From DATAOG01 sp963798075 (lineage in GTDB: Bacteria; Pseudomonadota; Alphaproteobacteria; Geminicoccales; Geminicoccaceae): a stretch of DNA of 64,000 nucleotides. The translations under genes and the position numbers were made by a program. Of this stretch, positions 54,477 through 63,083 are shown piece by piece. The stretch spans positions 62,001 through 126,000 of the forward strand of contig CAWCRU010000008.1 of assembly GCA_963798075.1 (NCBI GenBank). Direction: 5' to 3'. A model generated the notes under the pieces. It did not search any database, was not told where the DNA came from, and worked only from the letters and a program-made list of their open reading frames with translations. The first letter of the stretch is position 1; every line of letters starts with the position of its first letter.

Positions 54477-54821
54477 ATGGCGCTGAAGTTCGCCGCAGGC
54501 TCGCGGGCGCTCGGCGCGGCGGCGCTGCTGAGCCTTACCGTGCTGGCGCCCGCCTGGGGCCAGACGCGCGCGTGCCGCGCGGCGACCGCCGGCGAGCTCA
54601 GCGTCCAGGCCGACGTCGAGTGCGAGTGCCGGTTCTTCACCGAGAGCCGCCTTGCGGGCACCCCGACTGGCTATCGATGGGACTGCGGCATCCTCCGCCC
54701 GCGGCTGAATTACGCGGTCCCGGTCGACCTCAATCCCTATCCCTACCCCCTGCCGGAGGGGCTCTCGCTCGAACTGCCGGCCGGCCGGGAGCAACCTTCG
54801 GTTCGGCCGGGAGACCGCTGA
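54477..54821 (+). CDS. Small secreted Cys-containing protein, hypothetical
   Basis: A 114-residue protein with a clear signal peptide (about 1-29, ending AWG before QTRACRAATAGELS). The mature part has four Cys (CR, CEC and DCGIL) that could form two disulphides in the periplasm, and a Pro/Tyr-rich stretch PYPYPLPEG. No family recognised. It is probably co-transcribed with the small membrane protein upstream. Confidence 0.6.
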   Translation: MALKFAAGSRALGAAALLSLTVLAPAWGQTRACRAATAGELSVQADVECECRFFTESRLAGTPTGYRWDCGILRPRLNYAVPVDLNPYPYPLPEGLSLELPAGREQPSVRPGDR

Positions 54822-54939
54822 GCCCGCGGGTTTCAACTCGACAGGTGCTGTGACGCCGCGGCTGGCTCGCGGCCGGCATCACCTCGCCGAAGACGATCGG
54901 ATGACGAGCGACCGCGCACCGGCCTCGGCCGAACCCCCG

Positions 54940-55441
54940 ATGCTCATCAAGATCATCTCAGGGGCGCTGCCGCCGTCGGCCGGCCGGACCTTCGAGAACC
55001 CGGCCGCGGCCAAGGTCTTGGGCGCGAGGGGGCGATGCAACCGAGACCGAGCGGGCGCTGGCCGACATCGGCACCCTGATCCCCTCGGTCCGAACCGAGG
55101 TCGAGCACCTCTCGGGCGGCCAGCGCCAGACGATCGAGTTCTGCCGCTTCGTGCACTGGGGCGGCGGCCTCGTGCTCCTCGACGAGTCCTTCGCAGCACT
55201 TGGCGTCGCCCAGACCCGGTGCGGCCTCGAGCTGATCGAGCAGATCAGGCGCCGTGGCGTCGCGATCGTGGTGATCTCCCGCAGCCTCCTGCACGCCTTC
55301 CAGGTCGCCGACCGGATCGTCGTGCTGCGCCACGGCCGGGTGGCGGGCGAGCGCCAGACCGCCGCCACCAGCCACGAGGAGATCGTCGGCCTGGGTCACC
55401 GGCGAGCTCGGCGATCACCCGCGCCCGAAGGTCGACCAACG
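54940..55441 (+). pseudogene. Remnant of a sugar ABC transporter ATPase gene
   Basis: The stretch begins LIKIISGALPPSAGR, which normally follows GAGKST of Walker A in RbsA/FrcA-like ATPases, so the 5' end with Walker A is gone. It then jumps, in another frame, to ALADIGTLIPSVRTEVEHLSGGQRQ (the signature region, about 55055-55130). It continues VLLDESFAALG (Walker B, normally DEP) and VISRSLLHAFQVADRIVVLRHG. The Q-loop part between is deleted. It is clearly a dead gene and most likely belonged with the sugar-binding protein gene at 58305. Confidence 0.8.
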
Positions 55442-55604
55442 CCACCGCGACCGCAGCACTGACGCTCAGGAGGCGGCCGATGGCGACCCGAATTGGCTCT
55501 GCAGTCCAAGTCCGTCCGCTGACGGCAGATGAGGGGTGGGGTCTATTGTCGGCCTGGTCTCGGCTTCCGGCATGCGTGGGTGGAGTCCCGCACGGACGTT
55601 CGGG
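55442..55604 (+). other. Junction between dead ABC gene and RT island
   Basis: AGGAGG at 55469 precedes ATG 55480, opening a 52-residue frame (MATRIGSAVQVRPLTADEG...). It may be the beginning of a lost downstream gene of the transporter, cut where the AT-richer island begins near 55600. The product is not recognised as a permease. Confidence 0.3.
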
Positions 55605-56369
55605 CTATCGAGAAACGTCTGCTCTGCTCATTTCGTAAACGATAGTGTCCAGGAGCTGACTCCGATCGATGCCGCTTACGCCAAAGCAAAGTTCGTCGAC
55701 GGTCTGTGAAAAAACAATTCCCACGCGGGGATTGAGTAAACTTACCATTTGGATGCTCCAGAGGTCGGCGGCCGCATGGTTGAGAGCTAAATAAGTGAGC
55801 ACCTGCCTAACGTCCATAGAGCGGAAGGGCCGATCGCCAGCTTTTATTTCGAGCAGAGTCTCATCTGCTATGACATCTCCTCGGCACTCCTCCACTATGC
55901 CGCAACCCGGGAATACGGGCTCTAGTGAGAGATGACTATAATCTCTAAAGAAGGCCTGCAGGCGGCTCGCGAGTTGGAGGGCTTCACGGATGTCATCGGT
56001 ATCAGTTTGGATCGGCAGCTGATCGGTCTGATCCTTCAGCCTCCCGATGCGTCCCCAAACCTCCTCTATTTCGGTCGCCAAAGCGAATCTGCTTGGCCGC
56101 ACCCACTCAGGACCCCGCCAGGCACCCCCTGCTCTGTCCCGAAAGGCACAGAAGCCCAACTCATTGATAAAGGCGCGTTTTCCGGGCGCAGAGCTTCCCG
56201 GCAATGGCCGAAAAGCCCGTTCATACAAACCCAGGTTGATGCGCCGCACGTATGCCTCTGACATCGGTATCGCAGCCCGCCAGAACCAACTGTACGCGCG
56301 ACTAAAGGTGAGTTCGTCGATCAAATTGGGACACTCCAGTTTCCTGCGTCCTTCTTCTCGCCAGTCCAT
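55605..56369 (-). CDS. PD-(D/E)XK nuclease-like protein, partner of RT
   Basis: A 254-residue protein I do not recognise as a named family. Residues about 154-197 carry a PD-(D/E)XK signature: Asp165 in ECRGDVIAD, then Glu174-x-Lys176 in LLEIKAGDR, followed by MDVRQVLTYLALN, where Gln189 and Tyr193 sit as in many restriction-like nucleases. The N-terminal half is helical and aromatic (AYSWFWRAAIPMSEAYVRRI). It begins inside the 3' end of the RT gene's C-terminal segment (49-base overlap, different frame), so the two are translationally linked. Codon use and base composition match the RT gene and not the surroundings. Nuclease activity is inferred from the motif only. Confidence 0.75.
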   Translation of the reverse strand: MDWREEGRRKLECPNLIDELTFSRAYSWFWRAAIPMSEAYVRRINLGLYERAFRPLPGSSAPGKRAFINELGFCAFRDRAGGAWRGPEWVRPSRFALATEIEEVWGRIGRLKDQTDQLPIQTDTDDIREALQLASRLQAFFRDYSHLSLEPVFPGCGIVEECRGDVIADETLLEIKAGDRPFRSMDVRQVLTYLALNHAAADLWSIQMVSLLNPRVGIVFSQTVDELCFGVSGIDRSQLLDTIVYEMSRADVSR

Positions 56370-56923
56370 TTACGCACCAGATCCTCGAACGCATCAAAGT
56401 GTACCTTCGTGTTTCGCCTCCAATGACGCCCCTCATCCCCGAGGGTAAAGGACGCCACTATGAACGCGCGGCGCTCGCCCCTCCGCATCACGTGGAAGGT
56501 GTTTTTTAGGTCGGACAACCAATAATGTTGGCTCCAACGCGCCATAATAAGAATAATTTCTCTCCGAATGAGAATGGACCCGCGAGAGAGGAAAAGGCGC
56601 GCTAACAGGTCGGTCGAGCTGGGACCCGGCCTAAGCGCCAAGACGCGTAGAGCGAAAGCTAGGTTCACGTCGAGCGTCATCAGATGGGATTCCGACGTGA
56701 TCAGTCGTTGAAGCCCGGTCACTACGCGCTCCTGAACGACTTCATCCAACTCCTTGAGAACATCTCGGAACATTATCATCACATTCGCAACAATCGGATA
56801 TAGAAGGTCCAAATTGTCCAGAAAAGAAAGTACAGCATCCCGTTTCTGCGACGGGGCGAGATGTCGTATCGACGATGTAATTTTTCGCGTCAATGGAACG
56901 TCAATTCGGCTTTTTGCCAGTTC
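56321..56923 (-). CDS. C-terminal part of the RT, beyond an in-frame TGA
   Basis: The 200 codons after the TGA at 56926-56924 are in the same frame as the RT and read on smoothly as ELAKSRIDVPLTRKITSSI. The segment is helical and repeat-like (SFLDNLDLLYPIVANVMIMF, LILIMARWSQHYW-type helices) and ends SFTLGDEGRHWRRN... SVPI. As a separate gene it would need a TTG start at 56893 without a good ribosome site, so I regard it as the RT's own C-terminal domain, split by a nonsense codon. An intact protein would have about 554 residues. Confidence 0.7.
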   Translation of the reverse strand, partial: ELAKSRIDVPLTRKITSSIRHLAPSQKRDAVLSFLDNLDLLYPIVANVMIMFRDVLKELDEVVQERVVTGLQRLITSESHLMTLDVNLAFALRVLALRPGPSSTDLLARLFLSRGSILIRREIILIMARWSQHYWLSDLKNTFHVMRRGERRAFIVASFTLGDEGRHWRRNTKVHFDAFEDLVRKWTGEKKDAGNWSVPI

Positions 56924-57985
56924 TCAATTCAGCATACCTATGATGTCGAAGCGGTCGAGTTCGCTCTTTAGAAGTTCGTAGTCTTCTTCTGCCGTCGACG
57001 AGTACGGGTCAAAGCGAAGCGACAAGCGCATGAAGGCGCGCACCTCGGTTGATGGACCAAGGTCCAACAGGGGACGCCGCGCGCTTGGGGGGTCGGGCTG
57101 CGCAGGTTCTGTCGCGCGCGACAGTATAACGGGCACAGAATTTTGAAATTCAGATCCGGTCATGATTCTCGTCTTCGACTTCTGCAGAGCAAGACCTTCG
57201 TTGAGCTGCAATTTGTCCGATAGAAAGACCAATCGTCGGTAGGCATCTTCGAGCGAGGAGCAGAAAAGATGGTAGTCGTCTGAAAATCTGCAAAACGGTA
57301 TCTGATGAATTTTTAGCAAACGGTCAGTTTGATTCAGTAGAAGCTCAGATAAGAGCCGCGCGGCTGGCCCACCCACGGGCAGCCCATAGGAACGATGATG
57401 GGAAAAATTTTGCAAGAAGTGCAGGACGCGAGATGGAATGTCCGTAGGTACCGTGAGTTGGCCAATCGCATTTTCGAGACGATGATGTCCTACGTGCTGA
57501 TAAAAATCGGCTATGTCGCAAACAACAACGTAGGCGTATTCCGATGAAACCGTTAGAGAATGTTGCATAAATTGAATCCATCCGAGGTCGGCTCTAAACA
57601 AATCGGGCGAATCGGTTTCGGTATTGAAGCGATACGAAAAAATAATATTGTCGCTTAGAGGCAGTCTCGCCGCTTCAATGCGATCACTAATGGATATTAC
57701 CAAACCGAGAAAATATAGATTCCAAAGTGGATCAAGTTGCGTGGCACGGCGGAAACCGGTTTGTCCCACCGAGGTCAGGAGGGTTTCGTGCGTGGGTGGG
57801 ACGGCTGCGAGGGTCTCTTCGAAATTGCTGAATCGGCCGTCGAAGTTATTGTGAATGGACTCGAGAAGAGTCAGTACCTCGTCGGCCTTGTCAAAAAAGA
57901 GGTGGTTTTCGAACGGAAATGGGAAGACGTCGGTGTCACCATGGACGACGACGTTCTTGATGGCTCGTGCAAAGTGTTGGCGCAT
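56924..57985 (-). CDS. Reverse transcriptase (defence-type, unknown-group-like)
   Basis: A 353-residue RT domain. Motif A is VVVCDIADFYQHVGHHRL (Asp157, Asp160), motif B is SYGLPVGGPAARLLSEL (about 199-215), motif C is CRFSDDYHLF (F-S-D-D, Asp236/237) and motif D is LNEGLALQKSKTRI. The N-terminal 130 residues (HGDTDVFPFPFENHLFF, TGFRRATQLDPLWN) belong to a bacterial RT group unlike group II introns: there is no maturase X or HNH domain, and no retron YADD or VTG motif is seen. Such RTs are often antiviral (DRT/UG classes), but I cannot assign a class. ATG 57985 is the start. The frame stops at a TGA that looks internal. The gene is AT-richer than its surroundings, suggesting transfer. Confidence 0.85.
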   Translation of the reverse strand: MRQHFARAIKNVVVHGDTDVFPFPFENHLFFDKADEVLTLLESIHNNFDGRFSNFEETLAAVPPTHETLLTSVGQTGFRRATQLDPLWNLYFLGLVISISDRIEAARLPLSDNIIFSYRFNTETDSPDLFRADLGWIQFMQHSLTVSSEYAYVVVCDIADFYQHVGHHRLENAIGQLTVPTDIPSRVLHFLQNFSHHRSYGLPVGGPAARLLSELLLNQTDRLLKIHQIPFCRFSDDYHLFCSSLEDAYRRLVFLSDKLQLNEGLALQKSKTRIMTGSEFQNSVPVILSRATEPAQPDPPSARRPLLDLGPSTEVRAFMRLSLRFDPYSSTAEEDYELLKSELDRFDIIGMLN

Positions 57986-58304
57986 CAACGCGGGCCCCGA
58001 TGGGAAAGTTGGGAAGGCGTGCGTAAGCGGTTCGGTACCAAACGCGTCGAGCGAAGCGGTGGAACAGTACCGTCACCGTGTAGTAGAGGCAAGGGGAGGG
58101 TGCATCAGGGTCGCGGTTCTGGGCTCGGCCCGGCGGCGCGAACTGTGTCGGTGTCTGACGCCGGTGCCGCCCGGGTCGCCCGCGCCGGGTCCAGAGCCGG
58201 GAGGGCGGAAATGGCTGGAAAGGCGATTGGTCCGGCGGCCGGGGGGCCGTGTAATCGGCAGGTCGGCAACCGAGCCAAACAGGGAGGCAGAACGATGGGT
58301 AAGG
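57986..58304 (+). other. Intergenic between RT gene and sugar-binding gene
   Basis: About 319 bases that return to high GC near 58060. On the minus strand TTGCCT and TACTGT, 17 bases apart (about 58087-58060), might be a weak RT promoter. No coding frame is convincing. If the RT uses a structured template RNA, this upstream region is where it would most likely be encoded, but I see no strong fold by eye. Confidence 0.3.
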
Positions 58305-59348
58305 ATGATGCGGCGGAGTGCGCTGCTGGCGGGCGTGGCGGTGGTCGGGCTGGCCGTCTGGCAGCCGGCCGGGGCGCAGGACAAGGGCACGATCTACTAC
58401 ATGATCCCGACGCTGCTCGACGAGTTCCAGACCGAGACCCAAAAGGCGGTCGAAGGCGTGTTCGGCAAGATGGGCTACAAGGTCGTCTCGCTCGATGCCC
58501 AAAACCAGCCCGATCGCCAGCTCAACGAGCTCGAGGACGTGATCCAGCTGAAGCCCGATGCGATCATCATGAACGCGGTCGACTTCGATTCGATCGTGCC
58601 CGGGATCGAGAAGGCGCGCGCGGCCGGCATCAAGGTCATGAACTACGACCGCCAGATCCGCTCGACCCAGTTCGAGCTGACCTCGGTTGCCGGCACGGTC
58701 GAGATCGGCATGATCGCGGCCGGCGAGGCGATCCGCCTCCTGACCGAGCGCTACAAGGAACCCAAGGGGACCGTGCTCCAGATCCTGGGCGACCCCGGCG
58801 ACAACTATACGCTCGACATCCAAAAGGGCTTCGAGGAGCGGATGCAAAAGGAGGCCCCCAACGTCGAGATCATCTCCAAGGCCGCGATGCAGTGGGAGGC
58901 ATCGAACGCCGCCAACATCGTCCAGGACCAGCTGCTCGTGAACCCCAACATCGACCTGATTTTCGGCCATGCGGCGCATCTGACCGTGCCGATCGTCTCG
59001 ATCCTGGAAGCGGCCGGCAAGAAGCCCGGCGAGATCATGATGATGGCCTCCAACGGCGCCCCGGTCGGGCTCGACAACATCCGCTCCGGCTGGCAGCAGG
59101 TCGAGGTCGAGCAGCCGCTCTACGCCCAGGTCTACGGGCTTGCGATGTTCACCCCGATGATCCTGGCCGGCAAGACGCCCAAGGCCGGCACCTACGACGT
59201 GGTCGGCCTCAAATCCGAGCTGACGATCGAGGACTGGGGGCCGAACCTCAAGATCCCGGGCGCCGCGATCACCAAGGCGAACGTCGACGACACCCGTTTC
59301 TGGGGCAACCCCACCCCGCCCGATCAGCCGGTCCAGGTGGTCGAGTAG
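58305..59348 (+). CDS. Sugar ABC transporter substrate-binding protein (orphan)
   Basis: A 347-residue periplasmic-binding protein of the RbsB/XylF group. A signal peptide (about 1-23, ending AGA before QDKGTIYYMIP) is followed by two lobes with LDAQNQPDRQLNELEDVI, IKVMNYDRQI and GTVLQILGDPGDNYTLDIQKG. It is intact, but its ATPase survives only as debris 3 kb upstream and no permease is present. It may therefore be a relic, or may feed another importer such as that at 36260-39612. ATG 58305 and 58308 are both possible starts. Confidence 0.88.
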   Translation: MMRRSALLAGVAVVGLAVWQPAGAQDKGTIYYMIPTLLDEFQTETQKAVEGVFGKMGYKVVSLDAQNQPDRQLNELEDVIQLKPDAIIMNAVDFDSIVPGIEKARAAGIKVMNYDRQIRSTQFELTSVAGTVEIGMIAAGEAIRLLTERYKEPKGTVLQILGDPGDNYTLDIQKGFEERMQKEAPNVEIISKAAMQWEASNAANIVQDQLLVNPNIDLIFGHAAHLTVPIVSILEAAGKKPGEIMMMASNGAPVGLDNIRSGWQQVEVEQPLYAQVYGLAMFTPMILAGKTPKAGTYDVVGLKSELTIEDWGPNLKIPGAAITKANVDDTRFWGNPTPPDQPVQVVE

Positions 59349-59639
59349 GGCTCGGTCGACCGTCTGCGGGCGCCCGATCTGCCTCCTGCGCCACGGTTTC
59401 GCTCGCGCGAACCCCATCCGCCCGACCCTGGAGCCTGCGCGGCCGGTGGGCGGACGTCGAGAGCCGACTGCGTGTTGATCTTCAACACCAGGCGATGCCG
59501 CCCGAATCTCCAGGAGCGAGCCACGACGCCAGCAGGGCAGCAGACCATGGGGGGTCCTTCGGCGGTCTCGAGACGCTGACGCTGCGAACGCTCCCCCATA
59601 GTCGAGGTCGGATCCGATCAGGGGCTCGTCCGGGTCGAA

Positions 59640-59880
59640 TTCGGCCGGGGTCGGCAAGTGGAACGCGTTCAAGCGCGAGGGCATGTTCGCGAAGATGTAC
59701 GGCGGCGAGCCGAAGTTCCCCTACGTTATCGGCTCGGAGGCGCGGGCACGATGCCGCGCTCGCCACGGCGGGCGGTGATGCCGTTCGAGGTGCACCTCGC
59801 CCGCACGTTCTCCGTGGCCCGGGCCGTGGACGCCCACCGTACCCTGAACACCCACTACCTCGGCCGGCTGCGCGGCAGGT
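59640..59880 (+). pseudogene. Possible quinone oxidoreductase remnant
   Basis: MYGGEPKFPYVIGSE followed, after a one-base shift, by GAGT recalls the FPYVIGSEGAGT segment of NADPH:quinone oxidoreductases. About 60 bases on, ARTFSVARAVDAHRTL resembles their C-terminal FPLAEAAEAHRLL. The whole catalytic middle is missing. The reading is tentative. Confidence 0.35.
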
Positions 59881-59896
59881 CGCGGCCGCGGCGACC

Positions 59897-61577
59897 TCAG
59901 TCGCGGGCGCCGAGCCGGTCGATCAGCTTCTGGAGCTCGGACGCGCTGGGGCGCGGCCGCCGGCATCTGGGCCAGGAGGCGCTGCCAATAGGCGCGGGCC
60001 CGCTCGGGATCGCCCTGTTCGGCCGCGGCCCGGCCGAGGAAGTACAGCACCTCGGGATTGTCGGCGTCGAGCTCGGCCACGCGCTTCAGCTGTTCGATCG
60101 CCATGGCCGAGAGCGGCGCGTCGTCGCGCTCGAGCGCGAGCAGCGCCTGGGCGTAGTCGAGCTGGGCGGTCGGGTCCTCGGGCAGGCGGCTTGCGACCTG
60201 CCTGGCCGCCTCGGCTGCCTTGGCGTTGTCGCCGAGGACGCGATAGGAACGGGCCAGCATGCGCCAGCCCTCGACGTCGTCCGGCTGTTCGGCAAGCCGC
60301 GCGGCGAGGCCCTCGACCATGCCGCGGATCATCTGGGTCTGCTGCTCGGGCGGCATGTCCTTGGCCGCTTGCATCTGCTCGCCACTCGGTCCGCGGGCAG
60401 GCGCCTTGGCCGCATGCCGCCGTGCCGCAATGCCGAGCTCGCTCGCCGCCGCCGCGAACTGCTGCTGGACGAACGGCGCTCCGGCATAGACTTCGGCGCC
60501 GCGGGCGAGCGCCGCCTCGGCGTCGGCGGCCTGGCCGAGGGCCGCCCGGGCGCGGGCGAGGCGGATCCAGCCCTGCCAGTCCTCGGGCTTCCTTGCGAGT
60601 GCCGTGTCGAGCCGCCCCGCCTCGGCGCGCAGCGCCTCGGGGCGGCCCGGCAGCTGCTCGGCCGGCGGTTGCGCCGTCATGGCCGGCGGCGCCGGCTGGG
60701 GCACCACCTTGGCGGGGTCCTGGCCAAGGTCCTGCGCCAGCGCCGTGACCCGGTCGCGCAGCACCGCGAGATAGGGGGCATCGGCCGGCGTGTCCTTGAT
60801 CAGGCCCGCCCAGAGGGCGAGCGCCTTTTGCCGCTCGCCGCGCTGGACCAGGGCGAGCCCTTGATAGAACCGGGCGCGTGGATTGGCCGGCTCGAGCTCG
60901 AGCGCGCGCACCAGCGCCTTGCCGGCCGCCTCGGTGACGATGCCGCCCGCGCCCTCGATCGAAGCTTCCGCGAACCCCGCCTGGAGCTCGGCGTCGGCCT
61001 CATCGAGCGCGAGTGCGTGCTGATAGGCCGAAGCCGCCTTCGTCGGCTGGTCGATCAGCTGATAGGCGCGCGCCAATCGGCGCCAGCCCTCGAGGTCGCC
61101 AGGTATGGCCTGGACGCGATGCTCGAGCGCTGCGACCAGCTTCTCGACCGAAGGCAGGTCCGGCGCCTCGCCGGCCGCGGCCGATACCTGCCCCTGATCG
61201 TTGCGCACGGCGAACGGCATCGCGGGCAGCCCCGGTTGCCCGAGACGGCCGTAGAGCAGGATCGACAGGGCCGGCAGCGCCAGCAGCAGGACCAGCGCGC
61301 TCGCCAGTCGGGGCCGGCTGCCAGGGGTGCGCAAGGCATCGTCGCCGGCGGCCGCAGCCAGCATCCGCCGCTCGACCTCGAGGCGCGCCGCCCGGGCTTC
61401 GTCCGGGCCGAGCAGGCCACGCTCCTGGTCCCGCCTCAGCTCCCGCAGCTGGGCGCGATAGACGCTGAGGTCGTACTCGCGCCGGGCCGCGACCGCCCCC
61501 GGCCGGCGCAGCAGCGGCAACAGGACCAGCACCAGCACCAGAATAGTCAGCGTGATCAGGATCAGCCAGAGGCTCAA
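59897..61577 (-). CDS. ccmI: Cytochrome c biogenesis protein CcmI, frameshifted near 3' end
   Basis: A TPR protein that holds apocytochrome c for haem attachment. It starts LWLILITLTILVLVLVLLPLL (first membrane helix) and shows YRAQLRELRRDQERGLL with a second helix at about 90-110, then TPR units (LEGWRRLARAYQLI, VEGWRMLARSYRVLG). The start is TTG 61577 with GAGGAG a few bases upstream. At the run of four G (59948-59951, CCCC on the coding strand) one base too many shifts the frame. Removing it gives SASELQKLIDRLGARD and a stop at 59897, the usual CcmI end, for 559 residues. Uncorrected, the frame runs into unrelated debris. Confidence 0.85.
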
Positions 61578-61877
61578 TCAGCACTCCTCGAGCGGCGGCC
61601 GCGAGGGCGGCAAGCTTGCCCGACCTTGGGATGCCTTAAGACAGGATGTCTGAGGCGCGCACTCCTTGGGCCCGCAATCCTGTCCGCATCGCTTGCCGGC
61701 GCCCTCCGGGCGCTCCCGTGCGCAGCTTAGCCTGCGTGCCTGATCGGCGCGACCGGCTTGATGCCGCTGCGGACGCGTTGTCGCACCGCTGCAACCGATC
61801 GGGCTAGCGGGCGTTTATTCCAAACCGGACCATGAGAGGATGACAGGGTTCACCGGGACGGTGGACGGAGCCAAACC
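61578..61877 (+). other. Intergenic, nothing recognised
   Basis: A 300-base gap between the divergent ccmI and a small hypothetical gene. It presumably holds both promoters; no clear -35/-10 pair, repeat or RNA fold was found. Confidence 0.4.
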
Positions 61878-62144
61878 ATGACTATTCAGACTTCGGCCGA
61901 GTGGTGGCGCCTGATCGAGCAGAATTGGGACGAGCTGGTGGCACTGCTCGAGCGTTGCGGCTTGGCCGACGACCGTGCCGGTGTGGAGCGCCAGAGGGCC
62001 AGGCGGGATGCCCGGATCGCACGGCGGCTGCAGGCGGCCAAGCGGCGCGCACCGGCCCGGCGTTTGAACCGGCTCCCGCACGACTGGCGAATCCTTTTCG
62101 ACCTCTGCGCCGAGCAGTGGGTCTTGTACCAGGCTCCGGCGTAG
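61878..62144 (+). CDS. Hypothetical small protein
   Basis: An 88-residue, basic, helix-rich protein (MTIQTSAEWWRLIEQNWDEL, then RQRARRDARIARRLQAAKRR) ending LFDLCAEQWVLYQAPA. No signal peptide or membrane segment. Not recognised. The Trp/Glu-rich start and the Arg-rich middle suggest a nucleic-acid or protein binder, but nothing firm. Confidence 0.5.
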   Translation: MTIQTSAEWWRLIEQNWDELVALLERCGLADDRAGVERQRARRDARIARRLQAAKRRAPARRLNRLPHDWRILFDLCAEQWVLYQAPA

Positions 62145-62169
62145 CGGTCGCGGCACCCGTCGCGCAAAC

Positions 62170-63003
62170 TCAGGTGGTGAGGCTCACGGTGAATTCGAAC
62201 GGCGAGCCCCTGCCGCCGGCGACCACCGAGTTCGTACCCATCTTGAGGGTGACGCCATCGTGCGGGAAATCACGCCCGAGCGGTGTGTCGTTGACGATGG
62301 TGCCGAGATCGCTGCCGAGGTCGCGCAGCCAGATCCGTTCGTTCTCCGCCAGCAGACCGAAGTGGAGCCGCGAGAGCCGGTAGGGCTCAGGCTCGGCGAT
62401 GGCGAGATCGGCCGATGCGCCGGCCGCCAGCTCATCGGGCGTCGACTCGCGGCCGACCGTGAACGGCAGATGCTCGATCGCGATCGGCTGCAGCCCGACA
62501 TAGAATTTGGCGGCGTAGGTCACGGCCTTGAGCTCGATCCGCGGCCGCGCCCCCACGGCCGCCGGACTGGCCGGCGTGGCGTGGCTGCGGGCGTGGAGCC
62601 CGGCCAGCAGATCCTCGACGTGGCGCAGCCGGAGGCTCATCCGGGTCAACAGCTTGTGGGCGAGCGCCGGCTCGCGGCTGACCCGCTCGAGGAACGCGGT
62701 CCGGTCGATCAGCTCGCCCTCGAGATCGGTCGCAGCGCGCACGGTCGCGCTGCGCAGGCGCGCCTCGAGCACGCCCATCTCGCCGATGAACTCGCCTTCG
62801 CCCGCAGTGCCGAGCAGGATCAGATCGGCGCCCGATTCGCGCACCACCTCGACCCGGCCCGAGAGCACCAGCAGCACCCACTCGCTGGCATCCCCCTGCC
62901 GGAACAAGACCTCGCCGGCCGCGAACCGTCTGCGCATCGAGGGTGGCCCTCCCGCCCGTTCGCCCGCAGTGTGCCCCGCGCCCGCCTGCACTTCAACATC
63001 CAT
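62170..63003 (-). CDS. Cyclic-nucleotide-binding domain plus FHA domain protein
   Basis: A 277-residue protein. Residues about 25-130 form a cNMP-binding beta roll (RRFAAGEVLFRQGDASEWVLLVLSGRVEVV then GEGEFIGEMGVLEARLRSATVRA). The usual Arg-contacting GEM/RSA-type phosphate-binding cassette is present. Residues about 180-275 form an FHA domain (FTVGRES, SRLHFGLLAENERIWLRDLGS, GTIVND). There is no helix-turn-helix, so it is not a Crp-type regulator. It probably links a cyclic nucleotide to binding of a phosphothreonine protein. Confidence 0.82.
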   Translation of the reverse strand: MDVEVQAGAGHTAGERAGGPPSMRRRFAAGEVLFRQGDASEWVLLVLSGRVEVVRESGADLILLGTAGEGEFIGEMGVLEARLRSATVRAATDLEGELIDRTAFLERVSREPALAHKLLTRMSLRLRHVEDLLAGLHARSHATPASPAAVGARPRIELKAVTYAAKFYVGLQPIAIEHLPFTVGRESTPDELAAGASADLAIAEPEPYRLSRLHFGLLAENERIWLRDLGSDLGTIVNDTPLGRDFPHDGVTLKMGTNSVVAGGRGSPFEFTVSLTT

Positions 63004-63083
63004 GGTCGCTAGCCAGTGCCGCCGCCCGCGGCTATAGCTGGCGCCAAGCGCGAAGCGTCCGAACGCAAAGGGGAGTACCGGCC

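Noticed and set aside
55932..56448. Plus-strand open frames across the nuclease-like gene
   Set aside because: The minus-strand frame is longer, carries a nuclease motif and matches the RT gene in codon use; the plus frames have no motif.
56321..57985. TGA read as an amino acid (recoding) in the RT gene
   Set aside because: Many intact genes here, such as mce, fabZ and gloA, end in TGA, no SECIS-like element is seen, and no selenocysteine role is expected at this place in an RT.
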